From positions 2,728,001 through 2,792,000 of the forward strand of contig NZ_FNSN01000003.1 in assembly GCF_900105345.1 (NCBI RefSeq): 64,000 bases of DNA. Direction: 5' to 3'. The stretch's first letter is position 1, and the number at the start of each line of letters is the position of its first letter. Positions 1-8,546 of this stretch are shown piece by piece. The notes below the pieces were generated by a model. That model was not told the DNA's origin and made no database searches. It saw only the letters and a program-made list of their open reading frames with translations. Position numbers and translations under genes: made by a program. This DNA comes from Arthrobacter woluwensis. GTDB lineage: Bacteria; Actinomycetota; Actinomycetes; Actinomycetales; Micrococcaceae.

Positions 1-35
1 TGAGTCCGGAATTCCTCGGTTTTCTCTTCTGTGAG

Positions 36-94
36 TGAGCCAAGGCTTACTTCAATAAGCCAAGCCTTCTCTCAATTAGTGAAGGCAAACATTG
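36..94. promoter_or_regulatory. two DtxR/IdeR-like boxes upstream of VIT gene
   Basis: Two 19-base stretches, 36-54 and 76-94, each match about 12 of 19 positions of the IdeR/DtxR consensus, both keeping the AGGC core and the following A-C. The first also sits in an inverted repeat GGCTTA-N6-TAAGCC (44-61), nested in AAGGCTT-N13-AAGCCTT (42-68). They lie directly upstream of a VIT-family metal transporter, so iron- or manganese-responsive control is a reasonable inference. The match is partial and was counted by eye. Confidence 0.4.
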
Positions 95-130
95 CTGGAA
101 TTGTTTTTCCGGGAGTGCTTTCCTGAAGAC

Positions 131-859
131 ATGACGACAATGGAGATCAAGGCCGGGGCCGGTAAGAAGAGCGCCCGGGGCAATCTGGCACAGCGCCTCA
201 ACTGGCTGCGGGCCGGTGTCCTCGGGGCCAACGACGGCATCGTCTCGGTGGCCGCGATCGTGGTCGGCGTCGCGGGCGCCACCACCCAGCAGGGCCCCCT
301 TCTAGCTGCCGGCGCGGCCGGGCTGATCGGCGGGGCCATTTCGATGGCTCTCGGCGAGTACGTGTCGGTCAGCAGTCAGAGCGACAGCCAGCGGGCCATC
401 GTCCGCCAGAAGCGCACGGCGCTGAAGGACGACCCCAGCGGAGAACTGGTCCGGCTCAAGGAGCGCTATATCGCGCAGGGAATTTCTCCGTCCACCGCAA
501 CACTGGTCGCCGAGGAATTGAGCGCCAAAGACGCTCTGGGCGCTCATTTGAAAAGCGAATTCAATATCGACGAGGAAGAAATCGTCAGTCCGTGGCACGC
601 AGCCCTCGCGTCGGCACTCGCCTTCACCGCCGGAGCGATTCTGCCTTTGCTCGCCGTGCTGCTCCTGCCCCCGGAGATCCGCATCCCGCTGACTTTCGGC
701 GTGGTGCTGACGGCTCTGGCCGCCACCGGCGCCGTGGGCGCCTGGATCGGCGGCGCGAGTGTGTCCCGGGCTGCCGTCCGTGTGGTGATCGGCGGCGCGC
801 TGGCGCTGACCGCGACGTTCCTGGTGGGCAGTCTCCTGGGGCAGTCCGGCGTCCTCTGA
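131..859 (+). CDS. VIT1/CCC1 family iron/manganese transporter
   Basis: Membrane protein of the VIT family, which moves Fe2+/Mn2+ out of the cytosol in exchange for protons. The N-terminal signature NWLRAGVLGANDGIVS is followed by a hydrophobic hairpin and the family's ALGEYVSVSSQ segment. A hydrophilic middle domain (roughly residues 85-150) and three C-terminal membrane helices follow. The ATG at 131 is chosen; a second ATG at 140 has GAAG at better spacing, and a TTG at 92 overlaps a putative operator. The length of about 242 residues is normal for the bacterial family. It stands alone, with a weak CCCCG/CGGGG hairpin after the stop (860-876) and a 12-base direct repeat (873-884, 887-898). 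The metal carried cannot be read from sequence. Confidence 0.88.
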   Translation: MTTMEIKAGAGKKSARGNLAQRLNWLRAGVLGANDGIVSVAAIVVGVAGATTQQGPLLAAGAAGLIGGAISMALGEYVSVSSQSDSQRAIVRQKRTALKDDPSGELVRLKERYIAQGISPSTATLVAEELSAKDALGAHLKSEFNIDEEEIVSPWHAALASALAFTAGAILPLLAVLLLPPEIRIPLTFGVVLTALAATGAVGAWIGGASVSRAAVRVVIGGALALTATFLVGSLLGQSGVL

Positions 860-970
860 TCCCCGAAGGGCGGGGACTCGGCGTACGGGACTCGGCGTGA
901 GCGCCGCCGTGCCCCAACGCTCCGCGGTGACCGGCCGGCGGACCCAGCGGACCCCGCGGGCCCGCGAGAC

Positions 971-976
971 TAAGCT
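971..976 (+). promoter_or_regulatory. -10 box TAAGCT, leaderless start
   Basis: TAAGCT is followed by six bases and then the GTG of the kinase gene at 983. There is no Shine-Dalgarno sequence. This spacing is that of leaderless actinobacterial transcripts, where transcription begins at the start codon. Confidence 0.5.
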
Positions 977-982
977 GGACCC

Positions 983-2032
983 GTGAGCTCCCCCGTGACG
1001 TTACCGCCCGGCCTGGTCAGGAGAATGACGCGGAGTGCCGAGGGCTCCCGATGGGTCCGGTCCCTGCCCCGCCTCCTCGAGGAGTGCTTCGACACCTGGG
1101 GTCTGAGCCCGGACCTCTCCCCCGGCTTCCCGGTCCTGCACGGCTACAGCGGCATCGTCGTCCCGGTCCGCCGACGGGACGGGGCTGCAGTTCTCAAGGT
1201 GTCCCTGCCGGTCGAGGAGACGCTCTCCGAAGGCCCCTCCCTGCGGGTCTGGCGCGGACGGGGCGCAGTCCGAGTCCTGGCGGACGACCCGGGGCGGTGC
1301 GCCCTCCTGCTCGAACGGCTCGAGCCTCATCAGACCCTCATCAGCATGGATCTCCAGGACGCCGCAGAGGTCTGGGGCGGGATCGTCCGGCGGCTGAGCG
1401 TCCCGGCGGACGACGTCGGCCGGATCCTCGGCGACACCCCCGCCTTCGCGGCCATCCCGCGGCTCTCCGAAACCGCCGAGCGATGGTGCGACGAGCTCCC
1501 GCAGAGCTGGCAGGATGCGGGCGAACCATTCCCGCGGTGGCTGCTGGAGGCCGCCCTGGAGGTCTGCCAGGTGCACGGCACGGTGGGACGGCGCGAATCC
1601 CGTGAGGTCCTGGTCCATCAGGACCTCCACTTCCTGAACATCCTGGCGCGGCCCGGCGAACCGGCGAGGACCCGCCCCGGTGGCTCCGACACCGAGTGGG
1701 TCGCGATCGACCCGCAGGCGGTGCTGGGCGACGCCGAATTCTCCCTCCCGCCGGTGCTGCGCAACCGCCTGGCCGAGTATCCCGTGGTGCGGCCCGCCGA
1801 AGGGGTGCTGCGCCGTCTGGAGGACTACTGCGCGGCCGCAGGGCTGGACGCGGAACTCGCCCGGCAGTGGAGCGTGGTCAGCTTCGTGGAGGACGCCCTC
1901 TGGTTCGCGACGAAAGGCGGGCACGAGCGGGAGACGGAGCGGTCGCTCTGGCTGGCCTCAGCCCTCGCGGGAAAGGTCCTGGACGACACCATCGACCCCC
2001 GACGGCTCCACGACCCCGGTCAGGTCGACTGA
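983..2032 (+). CDS. aminoglycoside/hydroxyurea kinase-like phosphotransferase
   Basis: Protein-kinase-fold phosphotransferase resembling the streptomycin 6-kinase/hydroxyurea kinase family. A candidate nucleotide-binding lysine is in VLKV (about residue 72). The catalytic loop HQDLHFLN (212-219) holds the Asp base and metal-binding Asn, and AIDPQAVLGDAEF (241-253) supplies the metal-binding Asp. The 349 residues are slightly longer than typical APH(6) enzymes. The GTG start is preceded by a -10 box rather than a ribosome site. The last 75 bases overlap the 3' end of the convergent TauE/SafE gene. Chromosomal members of this family are often housekeeping small-molecule kinases, so drug resistance should not be assumed. 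Confidence 0.75.
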   Translation: MSSPVTLPPGLVRRMTRSAEGSRWVRSLPRLLEECFDTWGLSPDLSPGFPVLHGYSGIVVPVRRRDGAAVLKVSLPVEETLSEGPSLRVWRGRGAVRVLADDPGRCALLLERLEPHQTLISMDLQDAAEVWGGIVRRLSVPADDVGRILGDTPAFAAIPRLSETAERWCDELPQSWQDAGEPFPRWLLEAALEVCQVHGTVGRRESREVLVHQDLHFLNILARPGEPARTRPGGSDTEWVAIDPQAVLGDAEFSLPPVLRNRLAEYPVVRPAEGVLRRLEDYCAAAGLDAELARQWSVVSFVEDALWFATKGGHERETERSLWLASALAGKVLDDTIDPRRLHDPGQVD

Positions 2033-2848
2033 CCGGACCGCGCCTGCGGCCACCTGACGGACGTTGTCCTGCCAGACGTCGAACCCGAGCTTGACGATCA
2101 GCACCGCCACTACGCCCAGGAACACCCAGCGGATGAAGGAGTTACCGCGGGCCACGGCCATGCGCGCTCCGAGGTAGCCGCCCGCGGTGTTGGCCGCCCC
2201 GAGCAGCAGCCCCACGCCCCAGAGCAGCGAGCCATGCGGCAGGAAGAACAGCAGCGCGCCGGCGTTGGTGGCCATGTTGACGATCTTTGCCTTGGCGCTG
2301 GCCTCGGTGAACGCGTAACCCATGAGGGAGACGAGGGCGATCACCAGGAACGAACCCGTGCCCGGGCCGATCAAGCCGTCGTAGCAGCCGATGACGGCGC
2401 CGATGAGACACGCCAGGACGTAGTGCCTGCGGCCTTGATGCCGGAGCGCGGTCTCGCCTCCCACCGCAGGCCGGAACGCGGTGAAGAGCAGCACGGCCAC
2501 GAGCGCCACGACGATGATCGGTTTGAACGCCTTGCCCGGCAGTTGCGTGGCGATCACGGCGCCGCCGAAACTGCCGGCCAGTGCGATCAGTGCCATGGGC
2601 ACGGCCGTTCTCAGATCTGGGTGCACCCGTCGGTAGAACGTGATGGAGCTCGTGGTGGTCCCGAAGATGGACCCGAGTTTGTTCGTGGCCAGCGCCTGCA
2701 CCGGGGTGATGCCGGGCACCAGCAACAGCGCGGGCAGCTGGATGAGACCGCCACCGCCCACCACCGCATCGACCCAGCCCGCGCAGAAGCCGGCCAGGAC
2801 GATCACGGCGAGCGTGCCGCCGTCGAGCAGTTCGAAACCGCTCAGCAT
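1958..2848 (-). CDS. TauE/SafE family sulfite/organosulfonate exporter
   Basis: Polytopic membrane protein of the TauE/SafE family, proposed to export sulfite, sulfoacetate or related anions. The N-terminal GFCAGWVDAVVGGGGLIQLPALL and the second-half repeat CLIGAVIGCYDGLIGPGTGSF are the two family-typical glycine-rich motifs of the duplicated 4-helix units; about eight helices are visible. The C-terminal tail of about 30 residues (after VWQDN) is hydrophilic and is encoded where the gene overlaps the convergent kinase gene by 75 bases, so the tail may be a recent extension. It lies 45 bases downstream of proS on the same strand and could be cotranscribed. Substrate unknown. Confidence 0.85.
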   Translation of the reverse strand: MLSGFELLDGGTLAVIVLAGFCAGWVDAVVGGGGLIQLPALLLVPGITPVQALATNKLGSIFGTTTSSITFYRRVHPDLRTAVPMALIALAGSFGGAVIATQLPGKAFKPIIVVALVAVLLFTAFRPAVGGETALRHQGRRHYVLACLIGAVIGCYDGLIGPGTGSFLVIALVSLMGYAFTEASAKAKIVNMATNAGALLFFLPHGSLLWGVGLLLGAANTAGGYLGARMAVARGNSFIRWVFLGVVAVLIVKLGFDVWQDNVRQVAAGAVRSVDLTGVVEPSGVDGVVQDLSREG

Positions 2849-2893
2849 GGCACGCCCGCCCGTGATCCCCTCATCCGATCAGTGCGCACCCGG

Positions 2894-4693
2894 TCAGTGC
2901 GCGACGGCGGCACGCACTGCGGCGACCGCCTCGGCCACCGGCACGTTCTGCGCTTCCCCGCTGCGGCGGTCCTTGAGCTCCACCACACCATCGGCCAGAC
3001 CCTTGCCGACCGCGAGGATCGTGGGGACTCCGAGCAGTTCGGCGTCGCCGAACTTCACGCCGGGAGAGACCTTGGGACGATCGTCGTAGATGACGTCCAG
3101 GCCTGCGGCGGACAGCTCCTCCGCGAGCTGGGCGGCGGTGGAGAAGATCTCCTCGCCGCGGCCCACGGCCACCACGTGCACATCGGCCGGGGCGACGTTG
3201 CGGGGCCAGATGAGGCCGCGGTCGTCGTGGTTGGCCTCGGCCAGCGCGGCGACCGCACGGGTCACGCCGACGCCGTACGAACCCATGGTCACCACGACCT
3301 GCTTGCCGTTCTGGTCCAGCACCTTCAGGTCGAGCGCCTCGGCGTACTTACGGCCGAGCTGGAAGATGTGGCCCATCTCGATGCCGCGGGCCAGCTCCAG
3401 CGGACCGCTGCCGTCGGGGGCGAGGTCGCCTTCGCGCACCTCGGTGGCCTCGATGACGCCGTCCCAGCCGAAGTCGCGCTCGGCCACCAGGCCGAAGACG
3501 TGCTTCCCGTCGACGTTCGCGCCGGTGATCCAGCTGGAACCGGGCACGACGCGGGGATCCACCAGGTACAGGACCTTGGCGGCGCCCTCGGAACCCAGGA
3601 CGGGCTCGTCGGTGCTCAGGCCGGGGCCGATGTACCCCTTGACCAGCGCGGTGTTCTTCTTGAGGTCCTCCTCGGAGGCGGCCTCGAGTCCGATCTCCCC
3701 GCCCACCGGCAGGAACGCGCCGATGTTCGCCTCGACGCGCTTGAGGTCCACGGCGCGGTCGCCGGGGACGCCGATGATCACGAGCTGACGTTCGCCCGTG
3801 GGCAGCGTGACGGCGAGGACCACGTTCTTGAGGGTGTCGGCGGCCGTCCAGGGACGGTCGGCGCGCGGCTCGGTCCGGTTGGCCGCGTCCACGAGCGTGT
3901 CGATGGTGGGCGTGTCCGGGGTGTCGCGGACGACGGCGGCCGGCAGCGACGCGTAGTCGATGGGCTCGGGCGCCACGGTGGTCACGGCCTCGACGTTCGC
4001 GGCGTACCCGCCCGCGGAGCGCACGAAGGTGTCCTCACCGATCGCGGTGGGGTGCAGGAACTCCTCGCTCCGGGAACCGCCCATGGCGCCGGCGGTGGCC
4101 TTCACGGGGACCACTTCGAGGCCGAGGCGCTCGAAGATGCGCAGGTAGGCGCCACGGTGAGCCAGGTAGCTGGCGTCCAGGCCGGCGTCGTCGACGTCGA
4201 AGGAGTAGGAGTCCTTCATGATGAACTCGCGGCCGCGCAGGAGGCCGGCGCGCGGGCGTGCCTCATCGCGGTACTTGTTCTGGATCTGGTAGATCGCGAG
4301 GGGCAGGTCCTTGTACGAGGAGTACAGGTCCTTCACCAGGAGGGTGAACATCTCCTCGTGGGTCGGAGCCAGGAGGTAATCGGCGCCCTTGCGGTCCTGC
4401 AGGCGGAAGAGGCCCTCGCCGTACTCGGTCCAGCGGTTGGTGACCTCGTAGGGCTCCTTCGGCAACAGGGCCGGGAAGTGGACCTCCTGCGCGCCGATGG
4501 CCGCCATCTCCTCACGGATGATCTGCTCCACCTTGCGCAGCACGCTCAGACCGAGCGGCAGCCACGTGTAGATGCCTGGGGCGGCGCGCCGGATGTAACC
4601 GGCGCGGACCAGGAGCTTGTGGCTGGCGACCTCGGCGTCCACCGGGTCTTCACGCAGGGTTCGCAGGAAGAGCGAGGAAAGGCGTGTGATCAC
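2894..4693 (-). CDS. proS: prolyl-tRNA synthetase
   Basis: Class II aminoacyl-tRNA synthetase that charges tRNA-Pro. It is of bacterial type with an editing insertion. The N-terminus [17 protein letters not shown] is typical. The catalytic core shows APTHEEMFT and [21 protein letters not shown], with class II motif 3 in [14 protein letters not shown]. The INS editing domain occupies roughly residues 220-400 between motifs 2 and 3, and the anticodon-binding domain is at the C-terminus ([19 protein letters not shown]). The length of 599 fits the bacterial form. The start is GTG at 4693, with no strong ribosome site visible. In this lineage proS sits downstream of the ispG region; here a 4.3-kb efflux/lipoprotein segment separates them. 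Confidence 0.97.
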   Translation of the reverse strand: MITRLSSLFLRTLREDPVDAEVASHKLLVRAGYIRRAAPGIYTWLPLGLSVLRKVEQIIREEMAAIGAQEVHFPALLPKEPYEVTNRWTEYGEGLFRLQDRKGADYLLAPTHEEMFTLLVKDLYSSYKDLPLAIYQIQNKYRDEARPRAGLLRGREFIMKDSYSFDVDDAGLDASYLAHRGAYLRIFERLGLEVVPVKATAGAMGGSRSEEFLHPTAIGEDTFVRSAGGYAANVEAVTTVAPEPIDYASLPAAVVRDTPDTPTIDTLVDAANRTEPRADRPWTAADTLKNVVLAVTLPTGERQLVIIGVPGDRAVDLKRVEANIGAFLPVGGEIGLEAASEEDLKKNTALVKGYIGPGLSTDEPVLGSEGAAKVLYLVDPRVVPGSSWITGANVDGKHVFGLVAERDFGWDGVIEATEVREGDLAPDGSGPLELARGIEMGHIFQLGRKYAEALDLKVLDQNGKQVVVTMGSYGVGVTRAVAALAEANHDDRGLIWPRNVAPADVHVVAVGRGEEIFSTAAQLAEELSAAGLDVIYDDRPKVSPGVKFGDAELLGVPTILAVGKGLADGVVELKDRRSGEAQNVPVAEAVAAVRAAVAH

Positions 4694-4865
4694 TGAAATT
4701 CCGTTTCTGGCGCAATCGGGGCTGAAGCCCGTCCGGGCAGGCCGGGGACAGGGCTGCGGTCCGGGATGACCGGACCGTACCCCGAGTTTATCCGCTGCGG
4801 GGCGTCACCCCGGCACGGGACTCCCGGCCCGCGCCCCGGACGCGCCGGAGACCGGGGACGGCGAA

Positions 4866-4893
4866 GGGCCCGGAGCGACCGCGCTCCGGGCCC
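4866..4893 (-). terminator. GC-rich hairpin after small HHH-like gene
   Basis: A perfect 12-bp stem GGGCCCGGAGCG/CGCTCCGGGCCC with a 4-base loop lies 34 bases beyond the stop of the minus-strand small gene. There is no clear T-run. Confidence 0.6.
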
Positions 4894-4927
4894 TCACGGC
4901 GGATTCCCGAGGGTGTCCGCGGAAGGC

Positions 4928-5152
4928 TCAGCCTTCCTTGCCCTCCAGGGCCACCAGGACACCGGCCAGGGCGAAGTACTTGTTGGAGCCGAGATCACGG
5001 ACGGTCTTGATCCCGAGTTCCTTGGCCAGGAATTCACCCTTGGCGTCCGTGATGCCCGCCAGCGCGGACACGGGGGCGTCCAGGATCTCCTTCAGGCTCT
5101 TGTCCTCGAAGTCCTTGTCCAGGCCCTTGCCGAGGTTGACGCTAACTGCCAT
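4928..5152 (-). CDS. small conserved protein, helix-hairpin-helix-like
   Basis: 74-residue soluble acidic protein. The central part (DAPVSALAGITDAKGEFLAKELGIKTVRDL, about 25-55) reads like a helix-hairpin-helix segment of the kind seen in RuvA/topoisomerase-type proteins, followed by NKYFALAGVLVAL. Similar short proteins are, from memory, common in actinobacteria without assigned function. It starts with ATG at 5152 behind AGGGAG-like purines and ends before a strong hairpin, so it is a monocistronic unit. It is divergent from the ABC exporter operon. A role in DNA or protein contact is only suggested by the fold-like pattern. Confidence 0.7.
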   Translation of the reverse strand: MAVSVNLGKGLDKDFEDKSLKEILDAPVSALAGITDAKGEFLAKELGIKTVRDLGSNKYFALAGVLVALEGKEG

Positions 5153-5284
5153 GTTCCAGCTCCCTTACGTCGGTGACATGCCCTGTTGGCCGCTGCGAAC
5201 AGCGACGACACATCTGAGCTGAACTTAATTCACGCCGGTTCCCCGATCAAGGATCTTGACGGACCTTTTCGGTGAACTTACTTT

Positions 5285-5306
5285 TAATTCATCAGTCGAT
5301 GAATTA
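5285..5306. promoter_or_regulatory. TetR-type operator of the ABC exporter operon
   Basis: Perfect palindrome with 9-base arms, TAATTCATC-N4-GATGAATTA, 44 bases before the ABC ATPase start. The third gene of the operon encodes a TetR regulator, so autoregulation through this site is the likely arrangement. Confidence 0.7.
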
Positions 5307-5349
5307 TCCCAGGAAGCGTCAGACGGGTCCCCGGAAGGCGGGAGCGGTC

Positions 5350-6132
5350 ATGGACAGGTCGCAGCGAGCCGGCTCACAGCCGGCACCAGGACAGGCCGCG
5401 GTCACCGTCCGAGGGCTGCACGTGCGACGCGGCCGTCTGCACGTGCTGAGGAATGTGGATTTCGCGGTCGCCTCCGGCAGCATCACGGGTCTGCTGGGGC
5501 CCTCCGGCAGCGGCAAGACGACCCTGATGCGGGTGATCATGGGCCTCCAGCGCTTCGGTTCCGGCAGCGTGACCGTGCTCGGCTCGCCGGCCGGCGCCGC
5601 TGCGCTCCGGCGGAAGCTCGGCTACATGACCCAGTCCCCCAGCGTCTACCGCGACCTGACGGTCCTGGACAACGTCCGCTACTTCGCCACCGTGCACGGC
5701 AGATCGGCCGCCGAGGCCCGCGACGCCGTCGACGCGGTGGGGCTGACCGGCGAGTCCCGGCGGCTCACCGCGGACCTGTCCGGCGGGCAGTTCAACCGCG
5801 TCTCCCTGGCCTGCGCCCTGGTCGGCGACCCGGAGCTGCTCATCATGGACGAACCCACCGTCGGCCTGGACCCGGTGCTGCGGGCGGAGCTCTGGGCCCA
5901 CTTCCGCCGACTCGCCGACGCCGGCGCCACACTGCTGGTGTCCAGCCATGTCATGGAGGAGGCACGTCACTGCCAGGACCTCCTGCTGCTGCGGGACGGC
6001 CGGCTCCTGGCGCAGCTGACGCCCGACGAGCTGGCGGAGCGCGGTCACACCACGGACCTGGAACAGGCGTTCCTGGCCATGATCCAGGCGTCCGGCGCTT
6101 CCGGACCGGGACAGGAAGAGGCGGCGTCATGA
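5350..6132 (+). CDS. ABC transporter ATP-binding protein (DrrA-like exporter)
   Basis: ATPase subunit of an ABC-2 type exporter, about 260 residues. Walker A GPSGSGKTT is near residues 50-58, the Q-loop in GYMTQSPSVY near 91-100, signature LSGGQ at 143-147, Walker B LLIMDEP at 163-169 and the H-loop in LLVSSHVMEEA. The ATG at 5350 is chosen because GGGAG ends 5 bases upstream; the longer reading frame to 5272 runs through the operator region. The stop overlaps the permease start (ATGA). With the permease and a TetR gene it forms a three-gene operon resembling drug or lipid efflux systems. The substrate is unknown. Confidence 0.93.
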   Translation: MDRSQRAGSQPAPGQAAVTVRGLHVRRGRLHVLRNVDFAVASGSITGLLGPSGSGKTTLMRVIMGLQRFGSGSVTVLGSPAGAAALRRKLGYMTQSPSVYRDLTVLDNVRYFATVHGRSAAEARDAVDAVGLTGESRRLTADLSGGQFNRVSLACALVGDPELLIMDEPTVGLDPVLRAELWAHFRRLADAGATLLVSSHVMEEARHCQDLLLLRDGRLLAQLTPDELAERGHTTDLEQAFLAMIQASGASGPGQEEAAS

Positions 6133-6884
6133 ACCCCCGGCTCCTCGCCGCCACCACCGCGCGCGTGCTCACGCAGATCCGCCACGACCACCGCAGCGTG
6201 GCCATGATCCTCGTGGTGCCTTCGTTCCTCCTGGCGGCGGTCTACTTCCTCTTCGAGAACGAGACGCTGCCCCCGGAGATGCCCCGCACCTTCGATCGGG
6301 TGGGCCTGGTCATGCTGGCCATCTTCCCGTTCCTCATCATGTTCCTCATCACCTCGGTCACGATGCTGCGCGAGCGGACCAGCGGCACGCTCGAACGGCT
6401 CCTCACCACTCCCCTGGGCAAGGCCGATCTCCTGTTCGGCTATGCGCTGGCGTTCTCGGTGCTGGCAGCGGTCCAGGCGCTCGTCACCCTGGCCGTCGCC
6501 TACTGGGTGTTCCAGCTCGACGTGCAAGGGAGCCCTTTGCTGGTGGGGCTGGTGTGCATCCTGAACTCGGTGCTGGGCGTGGCCCTGGGACTCCTCTGCT
6601 CGGCATTCGCCCGGACCGAGTTCCAGGCGGTGCAGTTCATGCCTGTCGTGGTGGTCCCCCAGATCCTCCTCTGCGGCCTGTTCGTCGCACGGGACTCGAT
6701 GAACTCCGTGCTGGAGGCCGTCTCGAACGTGCTCCCCCTGAGCTACTCCGTGGAGGCCCTCCAGGAGATCGGCCGCAACAGCGACCCCACGGACACCCTC
6801 CGGAACGACCTCGTCGCCCTGGCCGTGATCGCCTTCGGGCTCCTCGTGCTCGCGGCCGCCACCCTGCGCCGGCGGACGGCGTGA
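6129..6884 (+). CDS. ABC-2 type transporter permease
   Basis: 251-residue inner-membrane permease with six hydrophobic segments. The ABC-2 family signature region is visible in TMLRERTSGTLERLLTTPLGKADLLFGYALAF (about 78-110), and the last helices carry LPLSYSVEALQEI, typical of DrrB/NodJ-like permeases. It begins at the ATG inside the ATPase stop (ATGA) and its own stop TGA is overlapped by the GTG of the TetR gene (GTGA), so the three genes are translationally coupled. It pairs with the upstream ATPase as an exporter. Nothing in the sequence indicates the cargo. Confidence 0.92.
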   Translation: MNPRLLAATTARVLTQIRHDHRSVAMILVVPSFLLAAVYFLFENETLPPEMPRTFDRVGLVMLAIFPFLIMFLITSVTMLRERTSGTLERLLTTPLGKADLLFGYALAFSVLAAVQALVTLAVAYWVFQLDVQGSPLLVGLVCILNSVLGVALGLLCSAFARTEFQAVQFMPVVVVPQILLCGLFVARDSMNSVLEAVSNVLPLSYSVEALQEIGRNSDPTDTLRNDLVALAVIAFGLLVLAAATLRRRTA

Positions 6885-7570
6885 GCGGGTTCTCGCCGGG
6901 AGAGCCCGACGACGGCGCCCCGGGCCGGCCCGCCGCGGACCCGGCGGCGGCTCCCGGCCGCCGTCGTGGTCGCCGGGGCGGACAGGCGGACAGCCGCGAG
7001 AGGATCCTGGCGACGGCCCGCCGGCTGTTCGCCGAGCACGGATTCGAGGGCACGAGCCTGCGCCAGGTGGGGCGGGAGGCGGGAGTCGATCCGGCCATGG
7101 TCCACCACTTCTTCCAGGGCAAGGACGAGCTGTTCGCCCTGAGTGTCGAACTGCCCGCCGACCCTGCGGACGTGCTGGCCGGGGTCACGTCGCTCGATCC
7201 CCGGCAGCGCTCCGAGGAGATCGTGCGCGCGGTTCTGCGCCTCTGGGAGAGCCCGGCCCAGCACAGCCTGGTCGCCTTCATCCGCGGAACCATCGGGTCC
7301 CGCACCAAGACCGCGATGCTCCGGGAGATGGTCAGCCGGACGATCCTCTCCCGGATCACGGCCGGGCTGCCGGGCAGCCCGCAGCAACTCGCACTGCGTG
7401 GCGACCTGGTGGCGTCGCAGATGGTCGGGCTCATGCTGACCCGGTATGTGGTGCGACTGGAACCCCTGGCGTCTGCGACGCCCGAGGAGGTGGTCCGGCA
7501 GGTGGCGCCCACCATCGAGCGGTACCTCCGCGGCGAGAGCGGCCACACCGTGGAGCCCGCCACGGAGTGA
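6881..7570 (+). CDS. TetR family transcriptional regulator of the ABC operon
   Basis: 229-residue repressor-type protein. After a Pro/Gly/Arg-rich leader of about 40 residues comes the TetR DNA-binding domain (DSRERILATARRLFAEHGFEGTSLRQVGREAGVDPAMVHHFFQGKDELF, about 42-90). The ligand domain includes a TetR_C-like stretch with SLVAFIRGTIGS and LRGDLVASQMVGLMLTRYVV. It starts at GTG 6881, overlapping the permease stop. The long low-complexity leader makes a later start conceivable, but no better initiation site is evident. It probably represses its own operon through the palindrome at 5285-5306. Confidence 0.9.
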   Translation: MSGFSPGEPDDGAPGRPAADPAAAPGRRRGRRGGQADSRERILATARRLFAEHGFEGTSLRQVGREAGVDPAMVHHFFQGKDELFALSVELPADPADVLAGVTSLDPRQRSEEIVRAVLRLWESPAQHSLVAFIRGTIGSRTKTAMLREMVSRTILSRITAGLPGSPQQLALRGDLVASQMVGLMLTRYVVRLEPLASATPEEVVRQVAPTIERYLRGESGHTVEPATE

Positions 7571-7632
7571 CCCCCGCCCGGCGGTGCTGTTGCGGACGGT
7601 TCAGGAGGAATGGTGCGCACGACACACGAAAC

Positions 7633-7660
7633 GGGCCGCGTCCAGAGTGGACGCGGCCCC
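7633..7660. terminator. hairpin between convergent tetR and lipoprotein genes
   Basis: A 12-bp stem GGGCCGCGTCCA/TGGACGCGGCCC with a 3-base loop lies between two convergent genes. It can serve both strands; T-runs are short. Confidence 0.65.
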
Positions 7661-7690
7661 TTCGGGTGCTGCTGAGGAACGCTCGCGCTC

Positions 7691-8422
7691 CTACTTGATC
7701 TGGTCCGCGACAGCGTCCAGGGTGGCGACGGCCTTCTCGACATCGGCCGTGCCCGCGCCGCCCGCCAGGGAGACACTGGTGATCGCGACGCCGTTCTTCA
7801 CGGCCATGACGCTCACCTGCTTCATCTTCGAGGCGCCGCCCGGCAGCCCGGTCGTGGTCTCGAACGCGGTCGCGCCCGGGGTCTTCGCCGAGATCTGGAG
7901 CGTCTCGGTGGTCGCCTCGGCCTTCTGGCCCGCGATCTCGACCGTCATGGTCTTGCACTTCTCCAGGCGGTCCTTGGACTTCGAGAGGGCGCCCTCCAGC
8001 GCCGAAGCGTCGACGCCGGAGATCAGGCTGACGGCCTGGCTGGGGATGCCGTCGGCGCCGGTGGACGTGCCCACCGCGGTGGTGGCGCCGTCGAGCATCT
8101 GAAGACCGGCGGTGACGTCAGCCCCGCCGCACTCGGCCGGGGTGATCTTCGTCTTCGCAAGCAGTTCCTTCGACGCTTCGAGGGACTTCTTCAGGTCTGC
8201 GGAGGGGAGCACCTTGAGCTCCTTGCCGTCGGCGCCCTTGGAAGCTTTGAGCACGGCCTCCAGCTCGGCCTCGCTGTACTTCTTCGCGGCCACCGGCGCG
8301 GCGGACTGCCCGCCACCTCCGGACGTCCCGCCGGGCTGCTGCTGTGCCGGGCCGGAACAGGCCGTGACGGCCAGCAGCGAGGCCGCGGAGAGAGCCAGGA
8401 GGGCCCGACGTGCGTTCTTCAT
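7691..8422 (-). CDS. putative lipoprotein, paralogue of the next gene
   Basis: 243-residue predicted lipoprotein. It has a signal peptide with n-region MKNARR, a hydrophobic core and the lipobox LAVTACSG (lipidated Cys about 22). A Gly/Gln/Pro-rich linker follows, then a folded domain beginning YSEAELEAVLKAS. Two further cysteines (in PAECGG and RLEKCKT) are placed like those of the neighbouring lipoprotein and could form a disulfide. The domain layout (Cys pair, alternating strands ending VEKAVATLDAVADQI) recalls the extracellular PknH_C-type sensor fold of mycobacteria, which is only a suggestion. The function is unknown; it acts outside the membrane. Confidence 0.8.
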   Translation of the reverse strand: MKNARRALLALSAASLLAVTACSGPAQQQPGGTSGGGGQSAAPVAAKKYSEAELEAVLKASKGADGKELKVLPSADLKKSLEASKELLAKTKITPAECGGADVTAGLQMLDGATTAVGTSTGADGIPSQAVSLISGVDASALEGALSKSKDRLEKCKTMTVEIAGQKAEATTETLQISAKTPGATAFETTTGLPGGASKMKQVSVMAVKNGVAITSVSLAGGAGTADVEKAVATLDAVADQIK

Positions 8423-8546
8423 GATGTTTTCCCCGATCAGAAAGCGGTTCGATTGGTGAGACTGAACTCGTCTGTGATTATTCCATTCGATGCGGAAATG
8501 TGCGATGGGCAGCCCTCCCCATGACGCGAGTGCGACAGACGAGGGC

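Noticed and set aside
983-2032. antibiotic-resistance gene island
   Set aside because: The aminoglycoside-kinase-like gene has local base composition like its neighbours and no mobile element nearby; resistance cannot be inferred from family alone.
2234-4696. 820-codon open frame on the plus strand antisense to proS
   Set aside because: High-GC third-position bias keeps the antisense frame open; its composition (His, Gln, Asp, Val, Gly-rich without domains) is that of a shadow, and proS on the other strand is certain.
5256-6884. 542-codon frame suggesting an ABC ATPase-permease fusion
   Set aside because: The first part is an off-frame read of the ATPase; the permease starts at 6129 inside the ATPase stop, so they are separate proteins.
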